Positions 1 through 6,253 of a stretch of 7,336 nucleotides of DNA are shown here, one piece after another. Location: NCBI GenBank assembly GCA_964530215.1, contig CAZHAJ010000090.1, positions 1-7,336 on the forward strand, given 5' to 3'. Origin of the DNA: JAAXTT01 sp964530215. GTDB taxonomy: Bacteria; Bacillota; Desulfotomaculia; Desulfotomaculales; Desulfocucumaceae. The first letter of the stretch is position 1. Every line of letters begins with the position of its first letter. The notes beneath the pieces were generated by a model that saw nothing but the letters and a program-made list of their open reading frames with translations, was not told where the DNA came from and made no database searches. A program made the position numbers and the translations under genes.

Positions 1-2
1 GC

Positions 3-140
3 CGCCAGGAGCGGCTCACGGGAGTCTGGCCCAATCACTGTGAGGTAATAGAAATAAAGGAAGCAGGCTCAGTCATTGCCCGCTGGGGAGATCGATGCGG
101 CAAATGGTCTACCGACATTACCAACGATAAAATAAGTTGA
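3..140 (+). CDS. C-terminal end of an unidentified protein (5' end outside window)
   Basis: Forward frame 3 is open from the window edge to a TGA at 138-140 and gives 45 residues. The other two forward frames stop within 50 nt. The peptide looks like ordinary folded protein: a beta-like stretch around CEVIEIKEAGSVIARWGD, then RCGKWSTDI, with two cysteines and three tryptophans. I do not recognise the family and assign no function. It lies on the same strand as trpB2, but 147 nt separate them and a separate promoter is plausible, so co-transcription is uncertain. I saw no clear terminator after it. The alternative is a chance open frame; the amino acid composition argues against that, but 45 residues is short. 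Confidence 0.55.
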   Translation, partial: RQERLTGVWPNHCEVIEIKEAGSVIARWGDRCGKWSTDITNDKIS

Positions 141-182
141 AGGGAACAATCTAACGATATCCAGTACAAAGTTAAAAAAGTA

Positions 183-209
183 TTGCAGAAAGTCAAGTCA
201 TAATATAAA
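183..209 (+). promoter_or_regulatory. Weak candidate sigma-A promoter for trpB2
   Basis: A TTGCAG hexamer at 183-188 resembles a -35 box, and an AT-rich stretch holds TATAAA at 204-209 as a possible -10, with a 15-nt spacer that is shorter than ideal. Overlapping alternatives CATAAT (199-204) and TAATAT (201-206) would have even worse spacing to that -35. A start site near 213-217 would put the hairpin at 231-262 and the triplet repeats at 264-292 inside the 5' leader. The call rests on position and AT content more than on a good match. Confidence 0.25.
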
Positions 210-230
210 ATGGGCTTGTGCAAAAGAGAG

Positions 231-262
231 GTTGTCACATTACTGTTGTTGTAATGGACAAC
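231..262 (+). promoter_or_regulatory. Leader hairpin / dyad upstream of trpB2
   Basis: The left arm GTTGTC-A-CATTAC (231-243) pairs with the right arm GTAATG-GACAAC (251-262) around the 7-nt loop TGTTGTT (244-250). All 12 base pairs are Watson-Crick, with one bulged A at 237. No T-run follows, so it is not an intrinsic terminator. It ends one base before the first triplet of the GAG/UAG series and 25 nt before the start codon. It could be an RNA stem-loop in the leader that helps a regulator bind, comparable to the 5' stem-loop of the Bacillus trp leader, or a DNA operator dyad. The structure is read from the sequence; the role is inferred. Confidence 0.6.
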
Positions 263-263
263 G

Positions 264-292
264 GAGAAGAGAGGAGTGTAGAGTGAGATGAG
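264..292 (+). promoter_or_regulatory. Candidate TRAP-binding (G/U)AG repeat over the trpB2 start site
   Basis: Six triplets run in series: GAG 264-266, GAG 269-271, GAG 274-276, TAG 279-281, GAG 285-287 and GAG 290-292, with spacers of 2, 2, 2, 3 and 2 nt. TRAP, the tryptophan-activated RNA-binding protein of Bacillus, binds (G/U)AG repeats separated by 2-3 nt. At trpG and trpP in B. subtilis such repeats overlap the ribosome binding site and block translation. Here the series covers the Shine-Dalgarno (GAGGAG 271-276) and the ATG (288-290) of a tryptophan-making enzyme. Caveats: natural sites usually have about 7-11 triplets, Shine-Dalgarno regions are purine-rich anyway, and mtrB is not visible. 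Two further GAGs at 226-230 lie upstream of the hairpin. Confidence 0.5.
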
Positions 293-1643
293 CGAATTAA
301 AAATACTGCTCACAGAAAAAGAGATGCCTACCCACTGGTATAATATTCAGGCGGATATGCCGGAGCTGCCAGATACGGCTCTCAACCCAGGCACAAAGCA
401 GCCCTTGGGTCCCCAGGATTTAACCCCAATATTTCCAATGGAGTTAATTAAACAGGAGGTATCCCAGGAACGATGGATTGAGATTCCTGAGGAGGTACGT
501 GACATATACAGAATATGGAGGCCCTCACCTCTTTTTAGGGCACGCCGCTTAGAAAAAGCGTTAGACACCCCGGCAAGAATATTTTATAAATATGAGGGTG
601 TCAGCCCGGCAGGGAGCCATAAGTTAAATACAGCTGTTCCCCAAGCTTATTATAATAAAGCTGCGGGTATTAAAAGGCTGTCCACCGAGACCGGTGCGGG
701 ACAATGGGGAATTGCTTTATCACAAGCATGTAACTTCTTTGACATTGAATGTACGGTATATATGGTAAAGGTAAGTTTCAGCCAAAAACCTTACAGAAAA
801 TCACTGATGGAGATATTCGGTTCAAATGTTATAGCATCACCAAGCAATCTAACAGAATCAGGAAGAAAAATTTTGGAAGAGCAGCCTGAATCTAAAGGAA
901 GCTTGGGCATTGCTATCAGCGAAGCTGTGGAAGATGCAATGAAACGTGATGACACCAACTATGCCCTGGGCAGTGTGTTAAATCATGTATGCCTGCATCA
1001 AAGTATAATCGGATTGGAAGCAAAGGAACAAATGGCTAAGGCCGGTTTTTATCCTGATGTAGTAATTGGCTGCAGCGGGGGCGGCAGTAACTTTGCTGGA
1101 ATATCTTTTCCCTTTGTCCATGACAAGTTAGTTAATGGTTCCAAAGTAAGACTGGTGGCAGTGGAGCCCATTTCCTGCCCAACCCTTACCAGAGGCGAAT
1201 ACAAGTATGATTATGGTGATGTTGTGGGACTTGCCCCCATTATTAAAATGCATACCTTGGGAGCTTCTTATATGCCTCCTGGAATTCACGCAGGCGGATT
1301 GCGCTATCATGGTGCTTCTCCTTTAGTTAGCAAATTATTAAAGGATGGCTTGATAGAAGCCATTGCATTGGGACAAACATCAATCTTTAATGGGGCACTG
1401 CTATTTGCAAGGTCTGAAGGACTTATACCGGCACCAGAATCTTCACATGCTGTTCAAGCAGCCATAGAAGAAGCTTTGATTGCAAAGGAATCGGGAGAAG
1501 CAAAAACTATACTATTCAACATGAGCGGTCACGGCTTGCTGGATCTGCCGTCATACGACTTATTCCTTTCTGGACAGCTGGAAGACTTCCCGCTGCCAGA
1601 GGAAGAGCTCAGCAAATCCCTAGGCAGATTACCACAGGTATAA
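288..1643 (+). CDS. trpB: TrpB2-type tryptophan synthase beta chain (stand-alone, PLP-dependent)
   Basis: Predicted to join indole and L-serine to L-tryptophan in the cytoplasm with pyridoxal phosphate. The 451 residues match the TrpB2 / TrpB-like family, longer than ordinary TrpB (about 400). Visible signatures are RPSPLFRARRLE (78-89), the PLP-lysine motif GSHKLNTA with Lys112, the catalytic-Glu motif ETGAGQWG with Glu134, GSLGIAISEAVE (204-215), LGSVLNHV (227-234), and the phosphate-binding GCSGGGSN (261-268). The SHKLN and GQWG forms, in place of AHKIN and GQHG, mark TrpB2 rather than TrpB1. The ATG at 288 has GAGGAG 11 nt upstream and gives the family's usual N-terminus; the frame is closed by TAG at 279-281. 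No trpA or other trp biosynthetic gene is next to it, which fits an indole-salvage role. A hairpin and GAG repeats before the start suggest translational control; a terminator follows. Confidence 0.92.
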   Translation: MSELKILLTEKEMPTHWYNIQADMPELPDTALNPGTKQPLGPQDLTPIFPMELIKQEVSQERWIEIPEEVRDIYRIWRPSPLFRARRLEKALDTPARIFYKYEGVSPAGSHKLNTAVPQAYYNKAAGIKRLSTETGAGQWGIALSQACNFFDIECTVYMVKVSFSQKPYRKSLMEIFGSNVIASPSNLTESGRKILEEQPESKGSLGIAISEAVEDAMKRDDTNYALGSVLNHVCLHQSIIGLEAKEQMAKAGFYPDVVIGCSGGGSNFAGISFPFVHDKLVNGSKVRLVAVEPISCPTLTRGEYKYDYGDVVGLAPIIKMHTLGASYMPPGIHAGGLRYHGASPLVSKLLKDGLIEAIALGQTSIFNGALLFARSEGLIPAPESSHAVQAAIEEALIAKESGEAKTILFNMSGHGLLDLPSYDLFLSGQLEDFPLPEEELSKSLGRLPQV

Positions 1644-1733
1644 AGATTTACAGTACCGAACTGTGACTGACATAATAATGTGCTTTCTGTAAATTTTAGG
1701 GGTATCCCCATATATTGGAGAGTAAATAGTACC

Positions 1734-1773
1734 AGCGGTGGTTGACCATGTGGTCAGCCACCGCTTATATATT
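1734..1773 (+). terminator. Rho-independent terminator after trpB2
   Basis: AGCGGTGGTTGACCA (1734-1748) pairs with TGGTCAGCCACCGCT (1751-1765). The stem has about 14 pairs including one G-U wobble and a tight ATGT loop, and is followed by the T-rich TATATATT (1766-1773). It lies 90 nt after the trpB2 stop codon and before the next promoter, so it should separate the two transcription units. The T-tract is broken by A residues, but the stem is very strong. Confidence 0.85.
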
Positions 1774-1824
1774 AAATTACTGAATCCTTTCCAACTTATG
1801 ACTCCTCAAGGATCAAACTAACGG

Positions 1825-1854
1825 TTATAGGTCTTTATTCTTTTATGTTATAAT
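1825..1854 (+). promoter_or_regulatory. Extended -10 promoter for the DHH/CBS-M50-trpS unit
   Basis: A perfect TATAAT at 1849-1854 is preceded by TG at 1846-1847, giving the extended -10 form TGTTATAAT. The best -35 is a poor TTATAG at 1825-1830 with an 18-nt spacer, which an extended -10 can tolerate. It lies downstream of the trpB2 terminator and 34 nt before the next start codon, so the leader would be only about 27 nt. No other sigma-A promoter of similar quality was seen before the following genes. Confidence 0.65.
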
Positions 1855-1888
1855 TACGGAAATCTTAAAACTAGGCAGGATATACCCT

Positions 1889-4534
1889 ATGGAGGTTATT
1901 ACTACCCACTGGAATACAGATTTTGACGGACTGGCATCAATGATAGCTGCCCAGAAACTTTATCCGGAAGCTGTAATGGTTATGCCTGGAAAGCTGTCCA
2001 AAGATGTTGAGGAATTTATGTCCCTGCACAAAGACATTTTTGACATTTTCCATTATAAAGACATTGATTTAAAAAGTATCACCAAAATTATACTGGTTGA
2101 TACCAAAAACCCTAGAAGAACTCATGCCCTGCAAGAAATCTTTAATATACCAAATATTGATATCCATATTTATGATCATCATCCTTGGTCAGAGGGAGAT
2201 ATACGGGGTTCTATCGAGATGGTGGAAACAGTAGGCTCCACCACCACTTTAATGGTGGAAAAGCTGCTTGATCTAAAGATTGATATAACACCATTAGAGG
2301 CCACCATCTTTGCACTGGGGATTTACTGTGATACAGGCTCGCTGTTATTTACCAACACCACAGCCAGGGATGTAAGGGCAGCAGCTTACCTTATTGAGAG
2401 GGATGCAAATTTGGCAGTGGTGTCTGAGTTTATCAATAGACCCCTAAGCCCTGAACAAGACGAACTGTTAAAAAAACTGTTATTATCCGGACAAACCCAA
2501 ACGTTGCATGGCTTCAAAATACTTATATCCCAAGTAGAGACAAAGGAATATATTGATGGTCTGTCCTTTTTGACCCACATTATTTCCACTATAGAAAAAT
2601 TAGATGCTATTTTCACTGTAGTAAAAATGGAAGATAGAGTTTATATTGTCGCCCGAAGTACAACATCGGAAATAGATGTTGCAAATATTTTAATATCCTT
2701 TAACGGAGCAGGACACTCTACAGCAGCTGCAGCCACGGTAAAAAATGGAAATATCCTGAAGATACTTGAAAGATTACAGATAAATATAAAAAATGAAATA
2801 AAGCCCAGTTTAATGGCCTTAGATATCATGTCCTCACCGGTAAAAACAGTATTTCAAAACACCACTATTCATGAAGCTAATAGGGTTATGATGCGGTATG
2901 GCCATACCGGTTTGCCTGTAGTGGAGGGACTGGTTCTTAAAGGCATTGTTTCCCAAAGAGATGTAGACAAAGCCTACAGTCACGGATTAGGGCATGCGCC
3001 GGTTAAAGGTTTTATGCAAACAAATGTCATGACGGTTTCACCTAGCACGCCGGTTACATCAATTAGAAAAATGTTGGTATCAAAAGATATCGGCAGAGTA
3101 CCCGTGGTAGAAGACGGACAATTGTTGGGCATCATTTCAAGAACTGACATATTAATAACCTTGCACGGAGAAAATCAGAGAAAAAAAACCAGGAAGCTGT
3201 GGTGTACCTCAGAAACAACAGCTGACAAAAACATTTATAGCTTGATGAAAAAAAGCCTTTTGCCCACAGTCCTGACAGTTTTATATCAAGCAGGCTGGAT
3301 AGCAAAGGAATTGAATTATAAAGCATATGCTGCTGGGGGTATAGTCAGAGACCTCCTTCTGGGTTATGATAATATAGATGTTGATATTGTTATCGAGGGA
3401 GACGGAATTGCAGTGGCTGCCGACTTGGCAGAGCATCTGGGATGTCAGATGAAAATTCATCAACGGTTTGGAACGGCTGAACTAATATTCCCGGACGGAT
3501 TTAAAGTGGATGTAGCCACTGCCCGGGTTGAGTATTATGAATACCCTGCATCGCTACCCCAAGTGGAGAGAGCTACCTTAAGACAAGATTTGTATCGAAG
3601 AGACTTTAGCATTAATGCAATGGCGATATCGGTCAATGAAGATAACTTTGGTGAAATAATTGACTATTTTGGCGGACGTGAAGATCTCCAGTCCGGGCAT
3701 ATAAGAATACTATATACCCTAAGCTTCATTGAAGATCCTACCAGGATGTTAAGAGCTGTCCGGTTTGAGCAGCGTTACAAGATGAAAATAGAGCCGCAAA
3801 CATTGAGCCTTCTTCAAAAAGCAGTTAAAAAAAAGGTTTTGCATAAGGTTTCAAGCAGCAGACTATGGGATGAAATTCGCAACATCTTACTTGAACCTTC
3901 AGCCGAAAAAATGCTGTACCGCTTGGAACATCTCAATTTGTGGGAACAAGTCTTTCCCGATATTAATTTTTGGAAAATACAAAATGTAATTCAAAAACTT
4001 GACGAGTCCAACGTAGTCCTGAAAAATTTGGGAACAGCCAACTACAAAAGCCCTTGGATGCCTATCATGATCGCAATAACACATTTATGCTCACAAAAAG
4101 TTGTGGTTGACCTGTGCAGTAAATTTAGTTTTAATAAAAAACAGACTGAAATTATGCTGACTTCCCTAGAAGAGTGGCAGAACACATTAAACCTACTAAA
4201 GCATACAAAATATAGTGGTGGCCCCTTAAGCAATTTAGCAGAGAATTTAAGCAAAATCCCCACCGAAGCATTTCCATTGTTATACTCTCTTCTAGAGGAG
4301 GAGGATGAAAGAAATTTATTTAAAGAAGTTCTTTTGGTACTAAACAATAAGATGCCATTGGTTAAAGGGGATTATATAAAATCTTTAGGCTATAAACCAG
4401 GGCCAATGTATCGCACTGTACTTAAGGAGCTTTGGAGGGCTAAGATAGACGGACTGGTTAACAGTGAGGAAGATGAGAGAGCGTTTGTCAGTTCCAAACT
4501 TAAAAAGATGATGGGAGACAATAGGATTGTTTGA
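1889..4534 (+). CDS. DHH phosphoesterase - CBS pair - tRNA nucleotidyltransferase fusion protein
   Basis: An 881-residue cytoplasmic multidomain protein. Residues 1-300 are a DHH/DHHA1 phosphoesterase like NrnA: His7, Asp11 and Asp13 in HWNTDFDG, Asp71, the DHH triad 96-98, Asp148 in YCDTGS, and GAGH at 273-276. All likely metal ligands are present. Two CBS domains follow (about 307-365 and 373-430). The rest is a class II nucleotidyltransferase: GGIVRD (483-488), catalytic DVD (Asp497 and Asp499), RRDFSINAMA (570-579) and EDPTRMLRAVRF (615-626), then the helical RNA-binding neck and body to the C-terminus. The family adds CCA, or only the terminal A, to tRNA 3' ends, or acts as a poly(A) polymerase; these cannot be told apart by eye. 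ATG 1889 has GGCAGGA (1874-1880) 8 nt upstream. It is probably the first gene of an operon and overlaps the next gene by 8 nt. The fused parts hint at degrading RNA ends and rebuilding tRNA ends in one protein, sensed through adenosine ligands on the CBS pair; that is inference. Confidence 0.9.
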   Translation: MEVITTHWNTDFDGLASMIAAQKLYPEAVMVMPGKLSKDVEEFMSLHKDIFDIFHYKDIDLKSITKIILVDTKNPRRTHALQEIFNIPNIDIHIYDHHPWSEGDIRGSIEMVETVGSTTTLMVEKLLDLKIDITPLEATIFALGIYCDTGSLLFTNTTARDVRAAAYLIERDANLAVVSEFINRPLSPEQDELLKKLLLSGQTQTLHGFKILISQVETKEYIDGLSFLTHIISTIEKLDAIFTVVKMEDRVYIVARSTTSEIDVANILISFNGAGHSTAAAATVKNGNILKILERLQINIKNEIKPSLMALDIMSSPVKTVFQNTTIHEANRVMMRYGHTGLPVVEGLVLKGIVSQRDVDKAYSHGLGHAPVKGFMQTNVMTVSPSTPVTSIRKMLVSKDIGRVPVVEDGQLLGIISRTDILITLHGENQRKKTRKLWCTSETTADKNIYSLMKKSLLPTVLTVLYQAGWIAKELNYKAYAAGGIVRDLLLGYDNIDVDIVIEGDGIAVAADLAEHLGCQMKIHQRFGTAELIFPDGFKVDVATARVEYYEYPASLPQVERATLRQDLYRRDFSINAMAISVNEDNFGEIIDYFGGREDLQSGHIRILYTLSFIEDPTRMLRAVRFEQRYKMKIEPQTLSLLQKAVKKKVLHKVSSSRLWDEIRNILLEPSAEKMLYRLEHLNLWEQVFPDINFWKIQNVIQKLDESNVVLKNLGTANYKSPWMPIMIAITHLCSQKVVVDLCSKFSFNKKQTEIMLTSLEEWQNTLNLLKHTKYSGGPLSNLAENLSKIPTEAFPLLYSLLEEEDERNLFKEVLLVLNNKMPLVKGDYIKSLGYKPGPMYRTVLKELWRAKIDGLVNSEEDERAFVSSKLKKMMGDNRIV
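4513..4518 (+). promoter_or_regulatory. Ribosome binding site that fixes the TTG start of the M50 gene
   Basis: GGGAGA lies 8 nt before TTG 4527, inside the end of the preceding gene. The nearby ATG at 4534 is out of frame with the protease, and the first in-frame ATG falls at codon 61, after the HEFAH motif. The TTG is therefore the best start, and translation is likely coupled to the upstream gene. Confidence 0.7.
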
Positions 4535-5156
4535 TGTTTTTAATATTGAAAGATTAATATACATTACTCCTGCAATTATTATAGCCCTTACATTCCACGA
4601 GTTTGCTCACGGCTACTCAGCTTATTTGTTGGGAGACAAAACTGCCTATCATCAAGGGAGACTTACCCTGAATCCTCTGCCCCATATTGATGTATTAGGC
4701 TTAATAATGTTATACTTTGCAGGCTTTGGCTGGGCAAAACCCGTACCGGTTAACCCATATAATTTAAAAGGCAATAAAGACCGTGGCATGTTGCTGGTTT
4801 CTTTAGCGGGACCTGTCTCCAACCTTGTCTTAGCTTTCTTGGGTGCATTTATATTGGGTGCATTTTTGAGTAATATCGATCACTTCAACAAATTTATCCA
4901 AATGTTTATAATGATAAACTGTAATTTAGCTATTTTTAATCTGCTTCCGATTCCACCCTTGGATGGCTCAAAAATATTGATGGGCGCCTTTCCAGGCAGC
5001 CAAGCATATATCGGGGGCATAGAACAATACGGAACCATTGTTTTAGTTGTATTGCTGTTTACCGGCATTTTCGGTAAAGTACTTAACTTTTTTTTGAAAC
5101 CTTTATACCTAGTATTAAATTGGGTGATAATTAATGCCCAGTACATATTTCTATGA
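4527..5156 (+). CDS. Site-2 protease family (M50) membrane metalloprotease
   Basis: A 209-residue polytopic membrane protein. Zinc-protease motifs are intact: HEFAH (His24, Glu25, His28) in the first membrane segment and the Asp146 motif NLLPIPPLDG (138-147) in a later one. AGPVSN (94-99) and GRLTLNPLPHIDVLG (44-58) are also typical of this short M50 subgroup. Hydrophobic segments lie at about 10-30, 52-70, 88-114, 124-142 and 168-200. No PDZ domain is present, unlike RseP. The family cleaves substrates within the membrane; the substrate here is unknown. The length is normal for the subgroup. The TTG start overlaps the upstream stop by 8 nt, and trpS begins 29 nt downstream, so all three genes are probably one transcript. 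I see no functional link between the protease and the tRNA genes beyond shared transcription. Confidence 0.9.
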   Translation: MFDVFNIERLIYITPAIIIALTFHEFAHGYSAYLLGDKTAYHQGRLTLNPLPHIDVLGLIMLYFAGFGWAKPVPVNPYNLKGNKDRGMLLVSLAGPVSNLVLAFLGAFILGAFLSNIDHFNKFIQMFIMINCNLAIFNLLPIPPLDGSKILMGAFPGSQAYIGGIEQYGTIVLVVLLFTGIFGKVLNFFLKPLYLVLNWVIINAQYIFL

Positions 5157-5185
5157 TAATTTCTAGTTTTTGAAGGGAGAAAAAT

Positions 5186-6169
5186 ATGACCAAAGGAAAA
5201 ATTTTAAGCGGTATGCGACCAACCGGTCGCCTTCACATAGGACATCTAAGTGTTCTGGAAAACTGGAAAAAGCTGCAGGGAGAATACAACTGCTTTTTCT
5301 TTTCTGCAGATTGGCACGCTCTGACCACCTCTTTTGACGACACCCATGACATCAAGAAGAATACAATAGAAATGGTTACTGACTGGCTGGCGGTGGGAAT
5401 TAACCCTGAAAAAAGCGTCATATTTACCCAGTCAGATGTTAAGGAACACGCAGAATTACATCTGCTGTTTTCAATGTTTACACCCCTTGGGTGGCTGGAA
5501 AGGGTTCCCACATACAAAGAACAGGTTCAAAAATTTAAAGAACAAGGTAAAGATATATTAATGTATGGTTTTCTGGGCTATCCATTGCTGCAGGCAGCCG
5601 ACGTATTGATCTATCGTGCCACCGCAGTTCCGGTGGGTGAGGACCAACTGCCTCACTTAGAGCTAACAAGAGAAGTTGCTCGACGTTTTAACCATATGTA
5701 CTCATCAGTGTTTCCGGAACCCAAAGCACTCTTGTCCCAGGTAAGCCTTTTGCCAGGTACGGATGGGAGAAAAATGAGCAAGAGTTATTCTAATGATATC
5801 AGCATATTTACCGAAGCTGCTGAGCTAAAAAAGAAAATAAGCTCAATGATAACCGATCCGGCCAGAATTAAAAGAACGGATCCGGGAAACCCTGATATTT
5901 GTACAGTGTACAAGTATCATACAATATATAGTCCCGGTCAGAAGGAAGATATTGGACGGGATTGCAGGGAAGGAACAATAGGATGTGTAGATTGCAAAAA
6001 GATATTATATGAAAATCTAAATGATTTTCTTTCACCCCTTAGGGAGAAAAGAAAAGAAATTATTGCTCGTCCCCAATATGTAGACGAGGTCCTGGCTGAG
6101 GGAGCCCGCAGAGCCGCTAAAGAGGCAGCAGAAACAATGACACTGGTTAGAGATGTTATGAGAATATAA
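5186..6169 (+). CDS. trpS: Tryptophan--tRNA ligase, with a four-cysteine Fe-S motif
   Basis: Charges tRNA-Trp with L-tryptophan using ATP in the cytoplasm. The 327 residues are the usual bacterial length. Class I signatures are present: HIGH at 17-20 within GRLHIGHLSVLENW, and KMSKS at 196-200 after GTDGR. GYPLLQAADVLIY (131-143) and VGEDQLPHLELTRE (150-163) are characteristic TrpRS sequences. Cysteines 239, 260, 267 and 270 form C-x20-C-x6-C-x2-C, close to the [4Fe-4S] motif described for Thermotoga maritima TrpRS, which lies near the anticodon-binding part. ATG 5186 has a strong AGGGAGA (5174-5180) 5 nt upstream. It is probably the third gene of the unit starting at 1889. There is no T-box leader before it: only 29 nt separate it from the M50 gene. 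A terminator-like hairpin follows. Confidence 0.97.
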   Translation: MTKGKILSGMRPTGRLHIGHLSVLENWKKLQGEYNCFFFSADWHALTTSFDDTHDIKKNTIEMVTDWLAVGINPEKSVIFTQSDVKEHAELHLLFSMFTPLGWLERVPTYKEQVQKFKEQGKDILMYGFLGYPLLQAADVLIYRATAVPVGEDQLPHLELTREVARRFNHMYSSVFPEPKALLSQVSLLPGTDGRKMSKSYSNDISIFTEAAELKKKISSMITDPARIKRTDPGNPDICTVYKYHTIYSPGQKEDIGRDCREGTIGCVDCKKILYENLNDFLSPLREKRKEIIARPQYVDEVLAEGARRAAKEAAETMTLVRDVMRI

Positions 6170-6207
6170 AATTAGCCATAAAAACTTAATTAAATGAATT
6201 TATTTCG

Positions 6208-6253
6208 CCCCAGTTTGGCAAAAATATAAAAAAAGCAGAACTGGGGGTTTTTT
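6208..6253 (+). terminator. Terminator-like hairpin after trpS, ending at the next start codon
   Basis: CCCCAGTT (6208-6215) pairs with AACTGGGG (6239-6246). The pairing may continue inward through a G-U pair, one mismatch and two G-C pairs, around an A-rich loop (about 6220-6234). After G6247 come six T residues (6248-6253), and the ATG of the next gene begins at 6254. The form is that of an intrinsic terminator, though the loop is large. Its 3' arm (6243-6247, GGGGG) is also the only good Shine-Dalgarno of the lipoprotein gene, so the same hairpin could hide that ribosome binding site in read-through transcripts. I found no convincing separate promoter for the lipoprotein gene in 6170-6253. 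Confidence 0.6.

Noticed and set aside
210..254. Small open frame of 14 codons (MGLCKREVVTLLLL) in the trpB2 leader, ending inside the hairpin
   Set aside because: It has no tryptophan codons, no Shine-Dalgarno before it and no terminator/antiterminator pair after it, so it does not look like a trp attenuator leader peptide.
141..287. T-box riboswitch for tryptophan before trpB2
   Set aside because: The leader is short, has no recognisable T-box sequence, no specifier loop architecture and no terminator before the start codon.
35..313. Minus-strand open frame of 92 codons across the trpB2 leader
   Set aside because: It overlaps a better-supported coding end and the trpB2 start, has low-complexity composition and no ribosome binding site; it is a shadow frame.
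1650..1664. Inverted repeat ACAGT-N5-ACTGT just after the trpB2 stop
   Set aside because: Five-base arms are expected by chance in an AT-rich gap, and it lies downstream of the gene with no promoter nearby.
1699..1709. Short palindrome GGGGTATCCCC between trpB2 and its terminator
   Set aside because: Only four pairs with a 3-nt loop and no T-run; the hairpin at 1734-1765 is a far better terminator.
1784..1813. ATCCTT / AAGGAT inverted repeat upstream of the promoter at 1825-1854
   Set aside because: Six-base arms 18 nt apart are not distinguishable from chance, and no known operator matches.
4042..4347. Minus-strand open frame of 101 codons inside the nucleotidyltransferase gene
   Set aside because: It lies fully within a well-supported gene on the other strand and shows no family motif.
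6202..6230. Possible promoter for the lipoprotein gene with TATAAA at 6225-6230
   Set aside because: The -10 lies in a run of A and T inside the hairpin loop and no acceptable -35 is found at 16-18 nt; too weak to list.
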